Of a stretch of DNA of 64,000 nt, positions 37,523 to 51,849 are shown one piece after another. Position numbers and translations under genes: made by a program. The notes under the pieces were generated by a model. It ran no database searches. It saw only the letters and a list, made by a program, of their open reading frames with translations, and was not told where the DNA came from. This DNA comes from Ifrita kowaldi. Its lineage: Eukaryota; Chordata; Aves; Passeriformes; Cinclosomatidae. The stretch's first letter is position 1. Each line of letters starts with the position of its first letter. The DNA lies in assembly GCA_013398055.1 (NCBI GenBank), contig VZRS01010764.1, positions 28,276-92,275 on the forward strand, read 5' to 3'.

Positions 37523-40431
37523 GGTTAGAGTTTCAGTCCATCATAGACCATATATTTTAGTTAGACTTATCACCTAAAGGAATAATTAAATTTGATCAAT
37601 GTGCAGATGTGATAGCAATGAGGAAGGTATAAAAAATCACTGGTGGGTGATAGAAAAGCTTCACTTCAATTTGGGAACATAAGAAAGTGGTGAGAATTGT
37701 CCATGTTGTGCAAGCACTCACAGAACTTCTTTCCTCATTTAGTTCTTCCAGTTTACTTGGCTGTTGTCTGCTTTTAAGATCAATGTTGGATAGAGCTTTA
37801 TATTCTTGTTTATCATTGTCTCTGCATTTGTGACATTTTAGAAAAAAAGATTTGCAAATTGCCTGTTTGCATTTTCCTTTATTCTGTGCAGGGAAATAAT
37901 ACATACGGTAAGGTTGTTTTGTAACTGATAGACTCCCAATTAATTAGTTGCTGTTACGAAACATGTATATTAGGAATAAAAATGATAGGTTCCTACAGGA
38001 ACACTGATTGAATACCTAACAGAAAGGAAGGACTCCTGTGTGTTACTGAATGTAAGCCTGAACGTTCAGGTGACACAGAATCAGAACAGTGAATTTCCAC
38101 AGCACCCATTCCTGTCTCATACAGGAAAATCCTTCAGGGGGATGTGAGGACAAAACACTGCAGTGCCTCAAGGCTCACTTGAGATCACAGTTGCCCACTA
38201 AAAGAAGACCTACACTGTCTTTAATTTTTAGAATAAAATAATTTAAAAAGTCCTCTTGTCAGATACGCATGCATCTTTTAAAATTAATTTCTTTTGATAA
38301 ATTGAGGTTTTAAATAATAATTAAGTATTGGTTGTATACAGATGGCACTGTAATTGTAGTTAAACTTTTAATAAGTGCAGACCTAGCTGAGCTATGAAAC
38401 TACAAACTACCTTGCAACAGACCCAGATAACTGCTCATTTACAGTGTATTCCATAAACTTTCCAAACACAACTTTCATATGATATTTTATCATAATGCAT
38501 TAAACATACACAGTCCAATCTTCATCAGTCCTCTGTTAGTACTCATAACTCATCAATGTTGATTTATTTTCAGTAGGAAACATGTGGTTGGTCCAGATGT
38601 TCAAACAAAATTACTCCCAACAGGCTGACAACGCAGGTTAATTCAAGAATGGATAGGTCTAAATTTGTGTAGAACAAAATTTGCCATAATTAAAAATAAG
38701 GATGAAGTATAAGAAAGGCAGAAAAATGTGGAAAAAAAATGGAAAAATTGTTTTATTTATAACTTTTAAGTGTGAGAAACCTATTATGTGGCTTCTCTAC
38801 ATTATAGACATATAAAAAATATATAATTTATTTAATGAATCTGATAAAGAAACAGAATATATTTGTAATATCAATAGTCAACTAAATTCTACTCTTTTTT
38901 TTGCTTCATTCTGAAAGGAAAGTTAGAATTTATCTAATTGCCGTTAAATTATGTTTAATTGTTGGGTTAATGCTATTTGTACTTGTTGCAACTTCATATC
39001 TTGGACGTCAACAGTGACTAGCTCTAACACCAAGAAGTTTAATCTACCCTCTTTATTTGATTATTTAAAAACTGGTTGTATAATCTCTTTACCTAGCAGC
39101 CACAGATCAGGGATGGGTTGTATGTAGAAAGGTTTCTTGCTGAAAAGTTTCATCTGCATTTTTTCTTAAAGCTGTCTAGGCAAACCTGGAGAAAAGGAGG
39201 ATCTTTTCTGTTACAAAGGGTGGGGTTTGATACTGCCTGATTAACAAGAATTTATTTATTCCTTGAGTTATACTGTTTTGAGACTAGCATTTTCTTCTGT
39301 CAGCTCTGGGCTGCAGCATTGTCATTCTCAGAGCTAACATATTTTGTTACGAAGTATCCCATTAAAAAATAATCTTCATTTTTGTGGGTCCACATTTGGT
39401 ATTCTCAAACTGACATCACAAGATGTTAATAGTAATTGGCAAGTTCTGTATTCTGTGACACCAACCTTCTAATATGGGAGATATCACTCACTTTGTGAGG
39501 AGAGTTTCTTGTACCACTGAAATCAAGAAGAAATTTTATGCTCAGCATGTTTCAGGAGTCGGCAATACATACAGCAAATACCTTGATTATTTATAAATAA
39601 GTGGTTGCAATAAAAATTAGCTCAAATTATCTTTGCATTATATTCTTTCCTTAGCCTTATGTACAGTGTGGGAAGTAGTAGCTCCTATACACTATGTTGT
39701 AATTTTTTTCTTTTTTTTTCATAGAGGCAGAGGATTTGAACAAAATATTTTTTCAAACGCTCCGCAGAAGGGTTTTTTTCCTACACCTCATATGTGAGAT
39801 GTTAGAACAACTTTCAGTTATAGATCAAGCATGCCCACAATGCTAGCATCTTTTCATTGTTTGCTTTCAGGAGACTTCTCTGGGCATCAAGATCTGTTTT
39901 CTTCTTACAGGAAATTCATTAAAAACTTGTCCAAGTTTTACTTAGTTTCAGTAAGCAAACAAACAAATTGGTGAAGACAAGGTAATAATTATCTGCAGCT
40001 TTGAACTGAAGCAGATCTTCAGGTGCAGGTACAGCTATGCCAGTTAGGGACCCCGATTGCTTTGTGAATGTAGAGGGAGCACAGTGTTCTGGGAAGGTGG
40101 TCTGTAGAACTGAAGAATGCTGGCTGCAAACAGCCTGTGCACCTAACCAATTTCTTCTCTGTCACTTTTCATTTGCATCCTTTGTACACCCTGTTGTCCT
40201 TCATACCAAGTGTATGACCAGGTGCCACTAACTCTTCCACTGTCCTGATGACATCCTTTGTTAGAAAACAAGGTCACACTAAATGTCACGTTCACACAAA
40301 GTTTAAGTGCAATAGAGCTTCTCCTGGGTTTAGCATTTAATTAAAATTTAAGAAGAGATAGTGAGGTATTCACTGGCAGGCTTGAATGAGTATTATGAAC
40401 AGACAAGTGCTTATTGGCACCTTGACAGCTG
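37523..40431. other. Noncoding DNA, no gene seen
   Basis: Strongly AT-rich (for example 38.7-39.0 kb). The 102-codon minus-strand frame at 37596-37904 has no recognisable domain. Confidence 0.65.
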
Positions 40432-40443
40432 CACACACACACA
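40432..40443 (+). repeat. Short (CA)6 microsatellite
   Basis: Six CA units. Short and probably weakly variable. Confidence 0.8.
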
Positions 40444-43400
40444 TGTAGGTTTGTTCAAGGTAATTTTGAGCCTTAGTCTCATTTTCATTGTGATGTGTTT
40501 TAAGCAGATGTAGAAGTACAGAGTTCCTCTTGCAAAGTGCACATGTTAAAGGTCAGTGTAGAAAGTCAAACCATTTTCAACAGCTGGTGATCTTAGGAAT
40601 TGCTGATGACATTTTACAGTTGTGGAGTAGTAAGGGATTCAATAATTCCTTTTCATTGTTCTTCTGAAAGGCAAGTCTTTCATATGGCAGGGTAGTCCTA
40701 AATTATTATCAGAGTATAATTCTAGAGGGAAAAAGAAAAGGTAGGAGGAACATGATAAATGTAGCATTTTTAAAGTAAATGAGAAGGATTTGATTTTTTA
40801 AAAAAATTATGAGAGAGTCTAGGGAGGGTGAGTTTGGATTAACCAAGACAGGAAGTCAAGGAAACAATGCCTAACTGAAATATTTTACTTGTAAGCTATT
40901 TTAAGTATAAATAGTTTTTAGTTTCAAATAAGACTGTGTACACCTGTAGTTTGGGAAAGGTAAATGGAAAAGATGATAAAGATGACGTTTTTACTTTGGT
41001 AAAGGAAATGTGTCTGGTATTTGCAATTAAAATTCTTATCTTTGGGTTTCTAGAGAACGTTGAAGTGCTCTTAAAAGCCAAAGTAGTGGCTGTGTTTATG
41101 TATAATGGTTTTATCTCATTCCAGCCCATGAAATTGTAAACTTGGGATGCAGTAACATCTGCTCTCGAGTCATTACCGTATAACTCTGCAGACCTCTCTG
41201 TCATGCTGTTCACATAAACTCTGCTATGGAGCGTTGCGTGGCTCTGCTTTGGGAATAGATCTGAGGGAATAGGTACAATGGCCAGACAGTCCCAGTCACA
41301 CTGTGTCCTGCTGGGAATGGCTGCAGCCAGCTGTGGCAGTGTGTGGAAGAACAGAGAAGGGCACACAAGCGATACTGTTGTGTATGAGGTCTGTGTGCTA
41401 CTCAGAAGAGTTCAAATTTGAATGTTCAAGTGTCCGATGATAAGAAAAAGTGGTTTTTAAAATCCCAAATCTTCTAAATACAGGCATTCCTATTTGTACA
41501 ATTTAAATTGCAGTCTACAGTAGAATCTATGTGCATATGTTTCATTGCTTAGCTAAATATTTGGGATGATGCTTTCTTCAGATAGAATAACCTGTCAGAG
41601 AAGCCATGTAAATATCTAGCATTTACAGTAATTATTCACTATGCATTTAGTAACCTCAGATATACTCAGAAGCAACTACATCAAACCATGGTTCCATTTT
41701 TCCTTGCTCAGTTCCTCTGCTGGAGTGTGTTCGGGGGATGCACTGACAGTCTCGGTGCCATTCCTTGCTGTGTACGTCTGATCACAGACACTGCAATGTA
41801 CCTGCACACCAACACTTGCAGAAGGTGGCAGCATTCTTGCATGGCTGCTGGGGGTGTTTGTATGGTTTTAGTAATGACTAGAAAGCACAGGTACGTAAAA
41901 AATTGTACCTACGGTATCCATGGGTAATATGATGGAAAGGACAAAGTACTTTCAAAACTTAAATGTTTCTGGGTTACTGGGAAAAAGAAGCTGTCAGACA
42001 GAATGGGAGAAATACATTTGTATGGGATTTTGTGGAAGCATGCCACAAAATCATTGAATTCTGAATGCTGTAGCTGTGCCTGTCTTGTTCTAGGTGTCTG
42101 TTGGATCTCTGGAGGACATTTCATTAGAAGAGCTGCCCACATTTTGTCTCTGCATATTTGCTTTGTGTTTTTCACTGGGAAAAAATAATGTGCACATATC
42201 TAGGTGAACAGTACTTCAATGCAAAATTCTGTGGCTTGTCATGAAAGGAATTAAAGATATACAGGGTCCTGACAGATGTGCATCATAAATACCTTTTGTC
42301 TATGAAATCTGCTCTCAGTGTGTCCATTGGTTATACAAAGTCTGAGTGACTTTGATTTAAAATGCAATTCCAGCTTTTCTCAAGGGATAGTGAGAAGAAT
42401 GGCGCCAAGATTACCAAATGCAAAGCAAAAGAGTAATTTCATTTATCAGTCTGTTCATCACAACTGTCATTTTCTTCATAATTAAAATCTGATTTCTGAA
42501 AAACAAGCAACTTCTGAAGATCAGCAATACTGCACTTTCCTAGATTGTGTCATTCAGAATAAAAATTGGTTTAAATGTCTGCACTGAGTTATGATTTGTT
42601 TAAGGGAATGCTACTCCTGGCTTCTGTGATTTAATGTGGTTAGCCTTTCAGAAAATGAAAGCTATATTTTAATAGCTCAAAAACATGATATGTGATGTGT
42701 GGGACATACACAGTGTAATTATGAAACTAATGAGGGGTGGCTTACCAGTGTGATTGGTGAAGATCTGCTCCAGTAGCTCCTGTTAATGAACTGTCTGTCT
42801 ATGCCAATGCTAAGCTTGGAAAGGTTTATGTACTGGATGGTTGGTTAGATTGGAATGAGAATCTTGTCATGATCCCATAAATGAGCTGGATTTTATGGCA
42901 GTTATACTTGCCTTCAAAACTAACTTGACTGAAAATCTATCTACTAATTCTTCCTTGAACGTTAAAACCCATCTCGCGTTACCTTGTGGTAACTCTCAGT
43001 ATTAACACAAGTAAAGCCTCAGCTGGGTTAGAGGAACCAAGAGCAGAGCCACATTCATGCTCCAGGCTGTGGCTGCCCAGGACCGTGTGCACTGACACCG
43101 TGGAGCCGCTGATGCAGCTGCAGGTGACAGGAACAGAAGTGGGGCAAGCCAGAGATCCAGCTATGCTGTGTCTGTGCAGAAGTGTTTCCAGGGAACACAG
43201 AGGCTGTGATGAAACACTACCGCATCACTTGGCGTTGGGGGAACTTGACTGTAATTTCCTTCTAACTCTAGCAGTTGGTCATTCTGCTTTCTCCTCTCAC
43301 ACTACTGCAGCCCTGTTGATCTCTCTAGCTCCAGGTTAGCTGTTAGCAGCTGTTAGATATTTCACCTGTTTTCACCTACTACGGTTATAGGCCCCTGATT

Positions 43401-44920
43401 ATCATTTACAGCTTCAAACATCACTAATGATTATCCAGGTCCAGTGTGTGCCTTGGCAAGCAGAATGCAAATTTTATGGTAAAAATAATGTAGCAGATTG
43501 CATAATGTATGAAAAATTTAGGAACATTAAAGCAAATGGATTTTATATGGAAACTAATATGAAATAAAACTGTAATCTGTAAGTAGTTTTTAAGCCATTA
43601 TGTTGGTCTTGAATACATATTCATTGTGGTATCCTAAAGTGTCTTAGCAATGAAGGTGCTAGAAATTTCTGTACTGATGGTCCTGAGGGGAAGATATTCA
43701 CCTGAAGGTTCTTTCATCTGTAGGGCACAGCTGGGTCTTTCACCACAGTGAATGACGTGGGAAGTAACTTAAGTAGGTGGGATAAACCCATGCCTTGATA
43801 GTTTCTTAGGCATCAACAGTAAGTGACTACAAAACTGAAATCATGAACTTTTGCTCAGATGCTTTTCTTCATAGCTGTGAGTGTTTAAATGCAATAATTA
43901 CTGTTTTGTTAAATGAAAGCCTTAACAGGATTTATTTCTCTTGTGAAGTTTCAGTTTTGTGGTAAATATTAATACATTTGACTTAAAGGGTAAATAAATG
44001 AAAGAATTTGGCATTCTAATCTGAGGATATACTATTTTTAAGGAAAATTAAAAGGCAATTGGATTGCAAAAAACATTCTAGTCACTCACTAATGCAACTG
44101 CATGCAATATTCTTCTTTTCCTACTGAAAGAGATGTGTGTTACTCATTAAGTAAGAACCTTTCTTATCACTAAGGAGAATAGTGTCCACTGAAACTTAAA
44201 GACTGGTTAATTTACTTACCTTAGTTGGATTTTATCTGGGGTCGTTTTTATTTTTGCATTTGTGATCCATCAAAAATTGCAGGTTTCTTTCATTGTTCTG
44301 AGAACCAGTTTGAAAAATGCAGCTGGAGTCAAGACACTGGAAGTAGTCAAATACTGACAACAAAAACCCCACTGTAATTGAAAATTAATGGATAGATACC
44401 ATTTATTGGTGTTTTTTCTACAGGGGAGAAAGGATAAGGTACTTGAATGGTTATCTCACATTCTGGATGCTCCATTCCAAGCCAGAATTGAGAAGTGTTG
44501 GTAAAGGAGAGCACGGTACATCCAGTGCCAGTCCTGCTCCTGACACAGCAGTGTGCTACATCTCCCTCCTCATGGGCCCAGATTCTGGTGTCTGATCAAG
44601 GCACAGCTCTCCCTGTACCCTGTTAGCTGTGCAGGGGGATTTGATTCTCTCACTGGTGTCTCATTCCTGTGCAGGCTGCCAGAGCAAAGCCCATGCATCA
44701 CATTACAGGCTCCTAATCCTTTGCATTTCAGTCTTTTAGTAAGAGAGGGAATGCATAGGTTTGTTTTTTAAAATGTTTTAAGTATAAGTGGATTTGAAGT
44801 ATATAGAACTTTCTTAAGAAAAAAAGATTATTGAAAATACTTTTGAATGCATTTTTCTCGTTTGGTCTTACTTCACCCAAAAGTGAAAAATTTTGAGGAA
44901 TTTTTCTACATGAAAAATAA
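40444..44920. other. Noncoding DNA, no gene seen
   Basis: It includes a 156-codon minus-strand frame (40896-41366) that overlaps an open plus-strand frame and shows no domain. It also has a 12-bp palindrome TTCAAATTTGAA at 41411-41422 and a GC-richer patch at about 43010-43330 with a 117-codon plus-strand frame of no recognised identity. Confidence 0.55.
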
Positions 44921-45263
44921 TTTATTGATAGGTTATGCTCCTTCCCTACGCTGCTTTACTCTAGCCCTCTTCCTAGGCTGGTTGTCCCCCACCTGATTTT
45001 GTCTTCTTGGCACTTCCCTCATGCTTCCAAACCTGAGGCTTTGGTTTCTGCTGCTTGGGTGATTTGCAGTTGCTGATGTTGTGTATTACAAAACAGGCAG
45101 CTGTGCTCAGGACGGCTTCTCCATCCTCAAGTGTCACTGACTCCATTCCCTGTGCACCCCTTCCATGCATCTTTTGGGGGTTGTTGTCACCCCTGCCCTT
45201 TCTGCAGGAGTCCCTGTCTGATTGAGGTGGCTGTCTTACTGAGACAGGTGAGGGACTGAGTTT
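44921..45263 (-). other. Candidate 3'-terminal exon or pseudogene fragment, identity unknown
   Basis: On the minus strand 96 codons are open between a TGA (45264-45266) and a TAG (44973-44975), and a poly(A) signal AATAAA (complement of 44921-44926) follows the stop by about 45 bp. The product is hydrophilic, with basic stretches RKGRGDNNPQK and SPKQQKPKPQVWK and a GSAKKTKSGGGQ-like tail. This differs from the hydrophobic chance frames elsewhere. The local GC content is higher than the background. The first ATG in frame is at 45168-45170, but the frame is open upstream of it, which would suit an exon entered by splicing. I recognise no family, no A-rich tail marks it as a processed pseudogene, and 96 open codons can occur by chance in a 64-kb search. 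Confidence 0.18.
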
Positions 45264-45266
45264 TCA

Positions 45267-47019
45267 AAAGCCATAGCCTAAAAGAGGCCAAGCCAGCCTC
45301 AGAAAAAATTTCTGTTTTTCATACATTACATTCACTGTTATTTCAAGGAAAAAAACCCAAAACCATCCAAAGCTGATTATATTTTTCCTCAAAGGTAGCA
45401 GTCATTAACATTGAAATGAGGTGAATGAATACCATTAGATGTTATTTGAGAGGGTCCTCTCCTCTGGGCTGTGCTGCACAAGGGCTGTGCAACAGTGCTG
45501 CTGGTGATGCCTCTTAAGGCATTCCCAATTTAAACCAGGCTTTGTCAGCTCCTTCTTGGCTTGCACATTGTTTTACCAGCAGCTCTTGCAGCGCAGCAAA
45601 AGCAGTGTGTGAAACTGAGGTGATTTTCACAAAGATATTTATCCAGAGGCTCTTAGTTGAAGGGATATGCTGAAGAATTGCATCTGGGCAAATACGATCA
45701 TGTTCTGCCATATTTAATAGAGAGAATGGTACAGTGATTTTAATAAAAGTTTTACTTTACTTTCTGATGAGGGGAACAAGGAAGCTGGTGAAGCTTAATA
45801 GCTCTAAAGTAGGAAATATGCTCATGTGTGAATTGCCAGACGCAGTTCACTATAAGTAGTTTACTTGTCTAACTTGATATTTACATTTTTTTAGGTTTCT
45901 TTACCTTGTATCTTTGCTTCATTCTCTGGATGAGATAATACTGTTCTGCCTCTGAGTAGATGAGCTAACCTCTTGTCCTTGTAACAAAGTGATAAAAAGA
46001 TTTATCATTTAAAAAAATGAGTATAAACGAGTGTAGCTCATAATTTTAATCATAGGTCAGGTCATCAGATCTGCCATATTTTGGCACAGTCATATGCCAC
46101 TTAAACCTAAATGGTTCCTCTGTGAATTAATAAGTGTACTTGCTAATTTGTATAAAGGCAAAAATCTGTTGAATGTTCTTATCCAATCACATGAATTTGT
46201 ATTTTGAAATATTGCGAGACGTTTGACGGTGACTGATTTGATTGCCCTGGTTTCATTAATCACAGGGAGAGTTTAACATTTTTAGGAGTTTGGCTGGCAA
46301 TCTCCTCTTTTTGCTTTACTGCACTGCTGAAGTAGCACCAAAATCTTTTCAGACTCTACTCAGAATTTAGCTTACTGTGGCCTTCAAGAATTCCCTGAGA
46401 AATTCTTACTCTAATGGCCTTTCATTGCAGAGAATTCTGCACCAGGTATCCCATGAATGGGCACAAGCAGTCTTTTTATTACCCAGGTGGTTTGCCTTGA
46501 CTCTTTAGACTGGTTGTAGTTGTAGTGTGTCCCTGGCTTTGAAATTGATGGCTTACTGAAGACAAAAGCCGTGTAACATAGATGACTATTTTGTTGCAAT
46601 TCAATTCAAACTGTTAATGATACATGGAGTCCAATTCAACATAATGTTTAAGACTAATTTCACGTGTGCTTAAGCCTTGGCATAAAATGAGGCACATGCT
46701 TAAATGCTTTCCTTAATTAAAGCTTTATATTAGGACTTGCAAAATACTTTTACTACTTTTCTTTGGCTTTATGAGCTTTTTTTTTTCAGTTTGGCACAGA
46801 GTAAGGTTAAAATATTGCGAATGAAGTAAAATAGTTGTAAATGGGGACACCAGGCTGGCAAGCACACATTCATTAAAAACAGATTAGCTATAAACAGACT
46901 CTGATAATCCTGCAATCAAGACTTGATACACAAACTCATGGAAATGCTAAACATGTGCTGTAAATAAATAGATGATTAATTTCCTTTATTCTAATACATG
47001 TGCTTTACTAAGAAATTAG
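45267..47019. other. Noncoding DNA, no gene seen
   Basis: AT-rich with a GC-richer stretch at 45450-45620. No feature recognised. Confidence 0.6.
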
Positions 47020-47120
47020 AGTTCCCCTAAAAGATAATTTTCTTATTATCTAATTATTGTACCTCCTTTGCAGCTGCAGAGTCTGTAGAAAATAAAGAGA
47101 TAATTAATAGTCTGGAGATA
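47020..47120. promoter_or_regulatory. Enhancer-like patch with TAATTA/GATA/E-box words (candidate)
   Basis: Within 100 bp there are AGATAATTTT, CTTATTATCTAATTATTG, CAGCTGCAG and GAGATAATTAATAG. These are homeodomain TAAT cores, GATA/TTATC words and a CAGCTG E-box. The combination resembles developmental enhancers, but this is inference from motif content in AT-rich DNA. Confidence 0.18.
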
Positions 47121-50100
47121 GAGCTGGTCCCCTGAGAAAGGGAACTTCACACCACAGTCTCTGGTCTGTTAGCAAATGCTGCAGCAATTGACAACTGTTG
47201 AAGCTGAGGAGGAGAACATTCCTTTGGTCCCCTTTATTCCTGAAATCTTTCTGGAGGAATAATGGCAACACGAGACAAGTAGAGATCTATATGCAGCAAG
47301 GATTGATACCTCATGCCACAATGGGATTTTTTTGGCTTCCTTCTTAATAAATTTGATTAAGTTTCTCTAGAAGTATCTGGGGTGGAATGAAAATGGGGAG
47401 GAGTGTTTTGTATGAGAGATTTGAAAAGATTCATTACTGGGGATTATGCTTAATGAAACACATCCTGAGTGTGAGGCCATGTGGCTGATGTGCTTAATAT
47501 GTACAAATTAAATCTTCTCCTGGAAATATAGTAATAAAAACCAATGAATTATGCATCAGGACCAAGAAATGTTTGCTTATTAATACAAAGTAACACTGTT
47601 TAGAGAATTCCAATTTACTGAACACATATGTTGCCTGTAAAATAATTAGAAAAAAAATTAGCATCCAACAGAATATCAAATGTATTAAATATCAAAGTTT
47701 AATAAAGATTTAAAACCCCAGTAAAAGTTAGGTAAAAGGATTAGCGAAGGGAAATGCTAGACAGTTTTATGGTATTTTATGCAGCTAAACTCTGGAAAAA
47801 GAAACTTATTTTTGAAAATCAGTGTTCTAAAACTACATATCAAGGGAAAGAAAACATCGCTCTTTAGCTGTTATATATGTATATGCTTGATTTTTAATTT
47901 TTGAAAAAGTCCTCATGAATAATATTCTCAGTGGGAACTCTGGAAAGTCATAGTGCTACAGGCAAAACACTTGGAGTTCAGTAGCAAATTTGAAGAGCAG
48001 AATGCATGGGAAGAGGGAGATTGTTGGGAATATCCCATCACACAAACTTGCTGCCTTCACACCCACAGCTGTACAGACCATGCTCTTGCCATCAGACCTT
48101 GTCAGGGCAACTTCAACAGTCACTGATACGGAAGATGTTATTGATAAAACAGTGTGTTAGGAAATGCATTTTTATTTTTATCGGAAGTAAAGCTAGTGCC
48201 CTGAGTCTTATCTGAATTGTTTGTGTACTGCACTGCACAGGGTAGAATTAGCTGGATGCTGATGCAATGGCTGGGGTTTCTTTTCAGATGTTGGGCGTTG
48301 CCTGTGTCACCCTCGTGTTTCTGCCGTCACTGTGCTGGGGGACTCCTCAGTAGGAACACTGGTATTACACTTCAAGTGTGAGAAAGGATGAGAATACATC
48401 ACACCTCTGTTTGTTCCTGCTTCTTTTTAGAGGATCTTTCATTGCTGCCTCCTCATTATCTCTGACAAAATGCATTGTATTTAGTCTTCTTTTCTCTGTG
48501 AACACGTTCCTTTCTGTATCATGGCCAGTACAGATGGTTCTGGCATGGCAGGCACATGGGGCAGTAGAGCAGCTCCTGGGCTGTCTGTGCCAGTGCTAGG
48601 TCACTGGAAGTTCTTACACCACATTTTTATTGCCCTTAGTACCTGCACTGACTGGTGCTGCTTACTCCTACACCACTGGCATTTTTCTGTTTGCCACATG
48701 GACCTTAAGACTAAATTCTGATTGACTTCTTGCTTTCGACTCCTCAGGGAAGCGATACGAGGAATCTTTTCAGCTGACATGTCTCACCTGTCTTTGGCTG
48801 TGTTTAGGGAAATGCAAAATAGAAATATCTATATGTTCTTGAACATGTGAGCAGTTGGAGGATGGACCTTTTGTTATAATTTATTAAGGATACATTATCT
48901 TGCTTTTTCTCTTAGATCTTTCACGACTTGGAAGTCAAAAATTTGGGTCTGACCAAGCCTTGATTGTCCCTGAAGGCAAAAGCTGGCGAAGTGTTATAAT
49001 AGTCACTGGATAATGTAATCACTATCTCTGGATTGCTGGCACAGTGTTGTTACAGAAATGATTAGTAAAATTGGAACCAGGCAGGAGGCATTGCAAGGAA
49101 GAACAGAAAAGTAATTCTTGACAGAAAGGCATAGAAATAAAACCAGAGATTAAACTGTGATTGGGAAGAGGACTCTGAGGACAAAGAAGTATCAGAGTAT
49201 TAAGTCTAGCATGAGAAGAGTAGCAGGAAGTTAGAATGTGGAGAAGAGAGGTGTGAAGAACAGAATTATGTGCTACAGAAGCACAAAGAACTCAGAGTAT
49301 ATTAAAAATGCTGCTACAAAGCATCCTCTGAGCAGTGTTCCATCTACTTTTATAAAATTTTAATTTTTCTTTTTTTAATCTGAAAAGCACTGTAACTTTT
49401 GGAGTTAATATAGCACATAAGTATAGAAGTTCATGATCTAAAAATCCATAACCTTTCTAACTTTTCAGCCCTTAGAAGCTTTAATCAGCATTTACCAGTA
49501 AGTAAAGCTAATTTCGTCCCCTTAATAGAATGGATGATATAATAAAGTTCCTTGGGGAGGTAGTTACTAAAATTCGAAGCTGTAGCAGCAAAACTCAAAT
49601 AGAAAGAATTAATTTAGACTCAGTCAGGACAGTGCCATAGTATGAACTGTGTATCTTGGCAAGGTTTTGTGGATGGGAATAGGTAGCAAGAAATTGGCCC
49701 TAAAACAGCACTGCCAGCTCTGAGAAGTCCCCAGGCAGGGGTTTAGGAAAATGAGAATGTGTTGCTGGCAGGAACACTCATCAAAATGAAATTAAGGTGC
49801 ATTGTTATAAGAATAGAAAATGAGCTCGTGAAAGAAGCACCCCTGGAGTTTCACCCCAGTGCTGTGCTGTTTACAGACACAGGGAAGCAGCAAATGAAGC
49901 TCCAAAAGTTGTCCAGGTGCCAACTCTATTATTTTCTAACTATGTTTGACATAGCAGCCTTTTGATTAAACCTCCCATATCAGGTCCCAAATACTTGCAT
50001 TAAATCTTTATTTCCATCCCTATTTCCCAGACCTATCTCCTCATTGTTCACTTCGGAAACATCAGCTTTTTGAGCAAGTAATTATGAAGTCAGGAAAAGT

Positions 50101-51098
50101 ATTTGGAGTCCACTTTTCTAAAGAGTCAAAATACTCTGGCCTCACACTATTGAAGAATAAATTGTTTAAACTGTAAATTTATGTTACTATAATTTTTTTA
50201 GTACATGTCATTAGCACAATTGTACCAGAAGATAGACATTACTTATGACCACTTCTTCTGTTATTAAGATTTTTTGTGCATATAAAGGTGAAAAAAAAAT
50301 TCCGTTTTTGTCATAATTAATAGCATTTATGCTGTAAGCATGAATTTTTATACTGGAAGAAAATGGAACTTTGAGAATATGTTCAGAAGACTGACTCAGG
50401 ATATTCCCTGTGTTCATCAGCATTCTTGATTTAACTGTCTTAGGAGAGCTAAATAAATGGGCTGCATAAATAAATAAATGCATGTTGTAGAGTTGATACA
50501 CTGTCACTTTGTACTTGTTTCTCTCACTGGGCTTAAACACCCTGAAGTCATCAGAAAGAATTCAAATTTACATACCCCAGCTAGGTAGCCCAATTTTCTT
50601 GAAATACTCCTGAAAGGATTCTGTTCACTCTCTTTTCTGACCTGGATTCTTTGCATTGTTGTGAAAGGAAATGAGTGGTCTGAAAAAGAGGGTTTTGATC
50701 TGCGGTTGTACATTGTCGGTATTAAGCTTAATACCCTAAATGCCCACCAGCTTTTTCACTGGTGAAGTTACTGTAAGGTTTAGTGACACACAGTTCTTGT
50801 TTTCTTTGCTGTACAGGAGGATGGCAGTGCAAAACAAAAACATCAGTCTTTTAATTTGTTTTGCTGCAAGTGTGACCCCACTGCAGAGGGTGAAGCAGCT
50901 GGGACTACTTTATTTCACTCTCTCCCTTTCTATAGAGCATCTCCAGCCTCTGGGATCTGAGAATGCTGGCAGGGTACAAAGCTAATTTTCTCACCATTGT
51001 AATGCAGTTATTTTGCTACATTTCTGTTTCCAAAGTGTGTAAGGGGTTGCACATGTCAGCCTGAAGTTGTCTGTCAGGGACAATGAGTTCTGTGTATT
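47121..51098. other. Noncoding DNA, no gene seen
   Basis: Mostly AT-rich. It includes a short AAAT repeat at 50466-50479. Open frames are 109 codons or fewer with no domain. Confidence 0.6.
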
Positions 51099-51116
51099 TG
51101 TGTGTGTGTGTGTGTA
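51099..51116 (+). repeat. (TG)n microsatellite
   Basis: TG repeated without interruption, then degrading into TATG units to about 51122. A simple repeat that may vary in length between individuals. Confidence 0.85.
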
Positions 51117-51849
51117 TGTATGTTCCATTTATTCCTCCCCTTCCATATACAGGACTGGGAGCAAAAAGGAAGAAATTTGTCTGGTTTTAAAGGCTGACAA
51201 AGATCATTCAGGGTTATATTTCAAGCTAGCAAAATTTAGATTTCTCTTGCTCTGGTTCCCACACTGATCCCTGAAGTTATAATTATTGAGTTTCTAGCAC
51301 AGGGGTTGTACTTTCATTTCCCAGCCTGCCAGAGGCTGGCCCTGTAACTTTGGCTGGAACAGGTAAATGAGATAAATGCAGTTCCATGCTGTCAGTGATT
51401 TTTTTTTTCTTTTCACGTGTTCCAGTTGATGAACACATGTAACTTCTATTGTGGTTTTCCCTTTTCACAGTGTTCCAGAAATGGTAATTTTTGCAACATT
51501 CACCACTACTTTGAACTCGTTTGTGAGAGTTATTTTGTCAGCCCTAATAATATCAGAAAGACTAATAAGCTGTGTTTTCTAGGTGTTTGTGCAAAATAAA
51601 TGGGAGATCTGGGTATGAAGCAAGAGGAGGTGAAGAAACTTCAAAGGACAGAAGTGAAGTGATCATTATCACACTTCCTTTGAAACTGTGGAGTTTAAAG
51701 TTGAAGCCAGATTCAAACAACCTAAAATACTCTTAGGGCAATAGAAGTTATTGTGCTTCACAAAATCGTGCTCTGTGATGTATCTTCTTTGAATTACCTT
51801 AAAGGTTAGCAGATATTTGTTGTGTCCACCTTTCTTGAACAGGAAAATG
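51117..51849. other. Noncoding DNA, no gene seen
   Basis: AT-rich, with open frames of 66 codons or fewer. Nothing recognised. Confidence 0.65.

Noticed and set aside
40896..41366. A 156-codon minus-strand frame as a gene
   Set aside because: It overlaps an open frame on the opposite strand and matches no family. The peptide looks like translated noncoding DNA.
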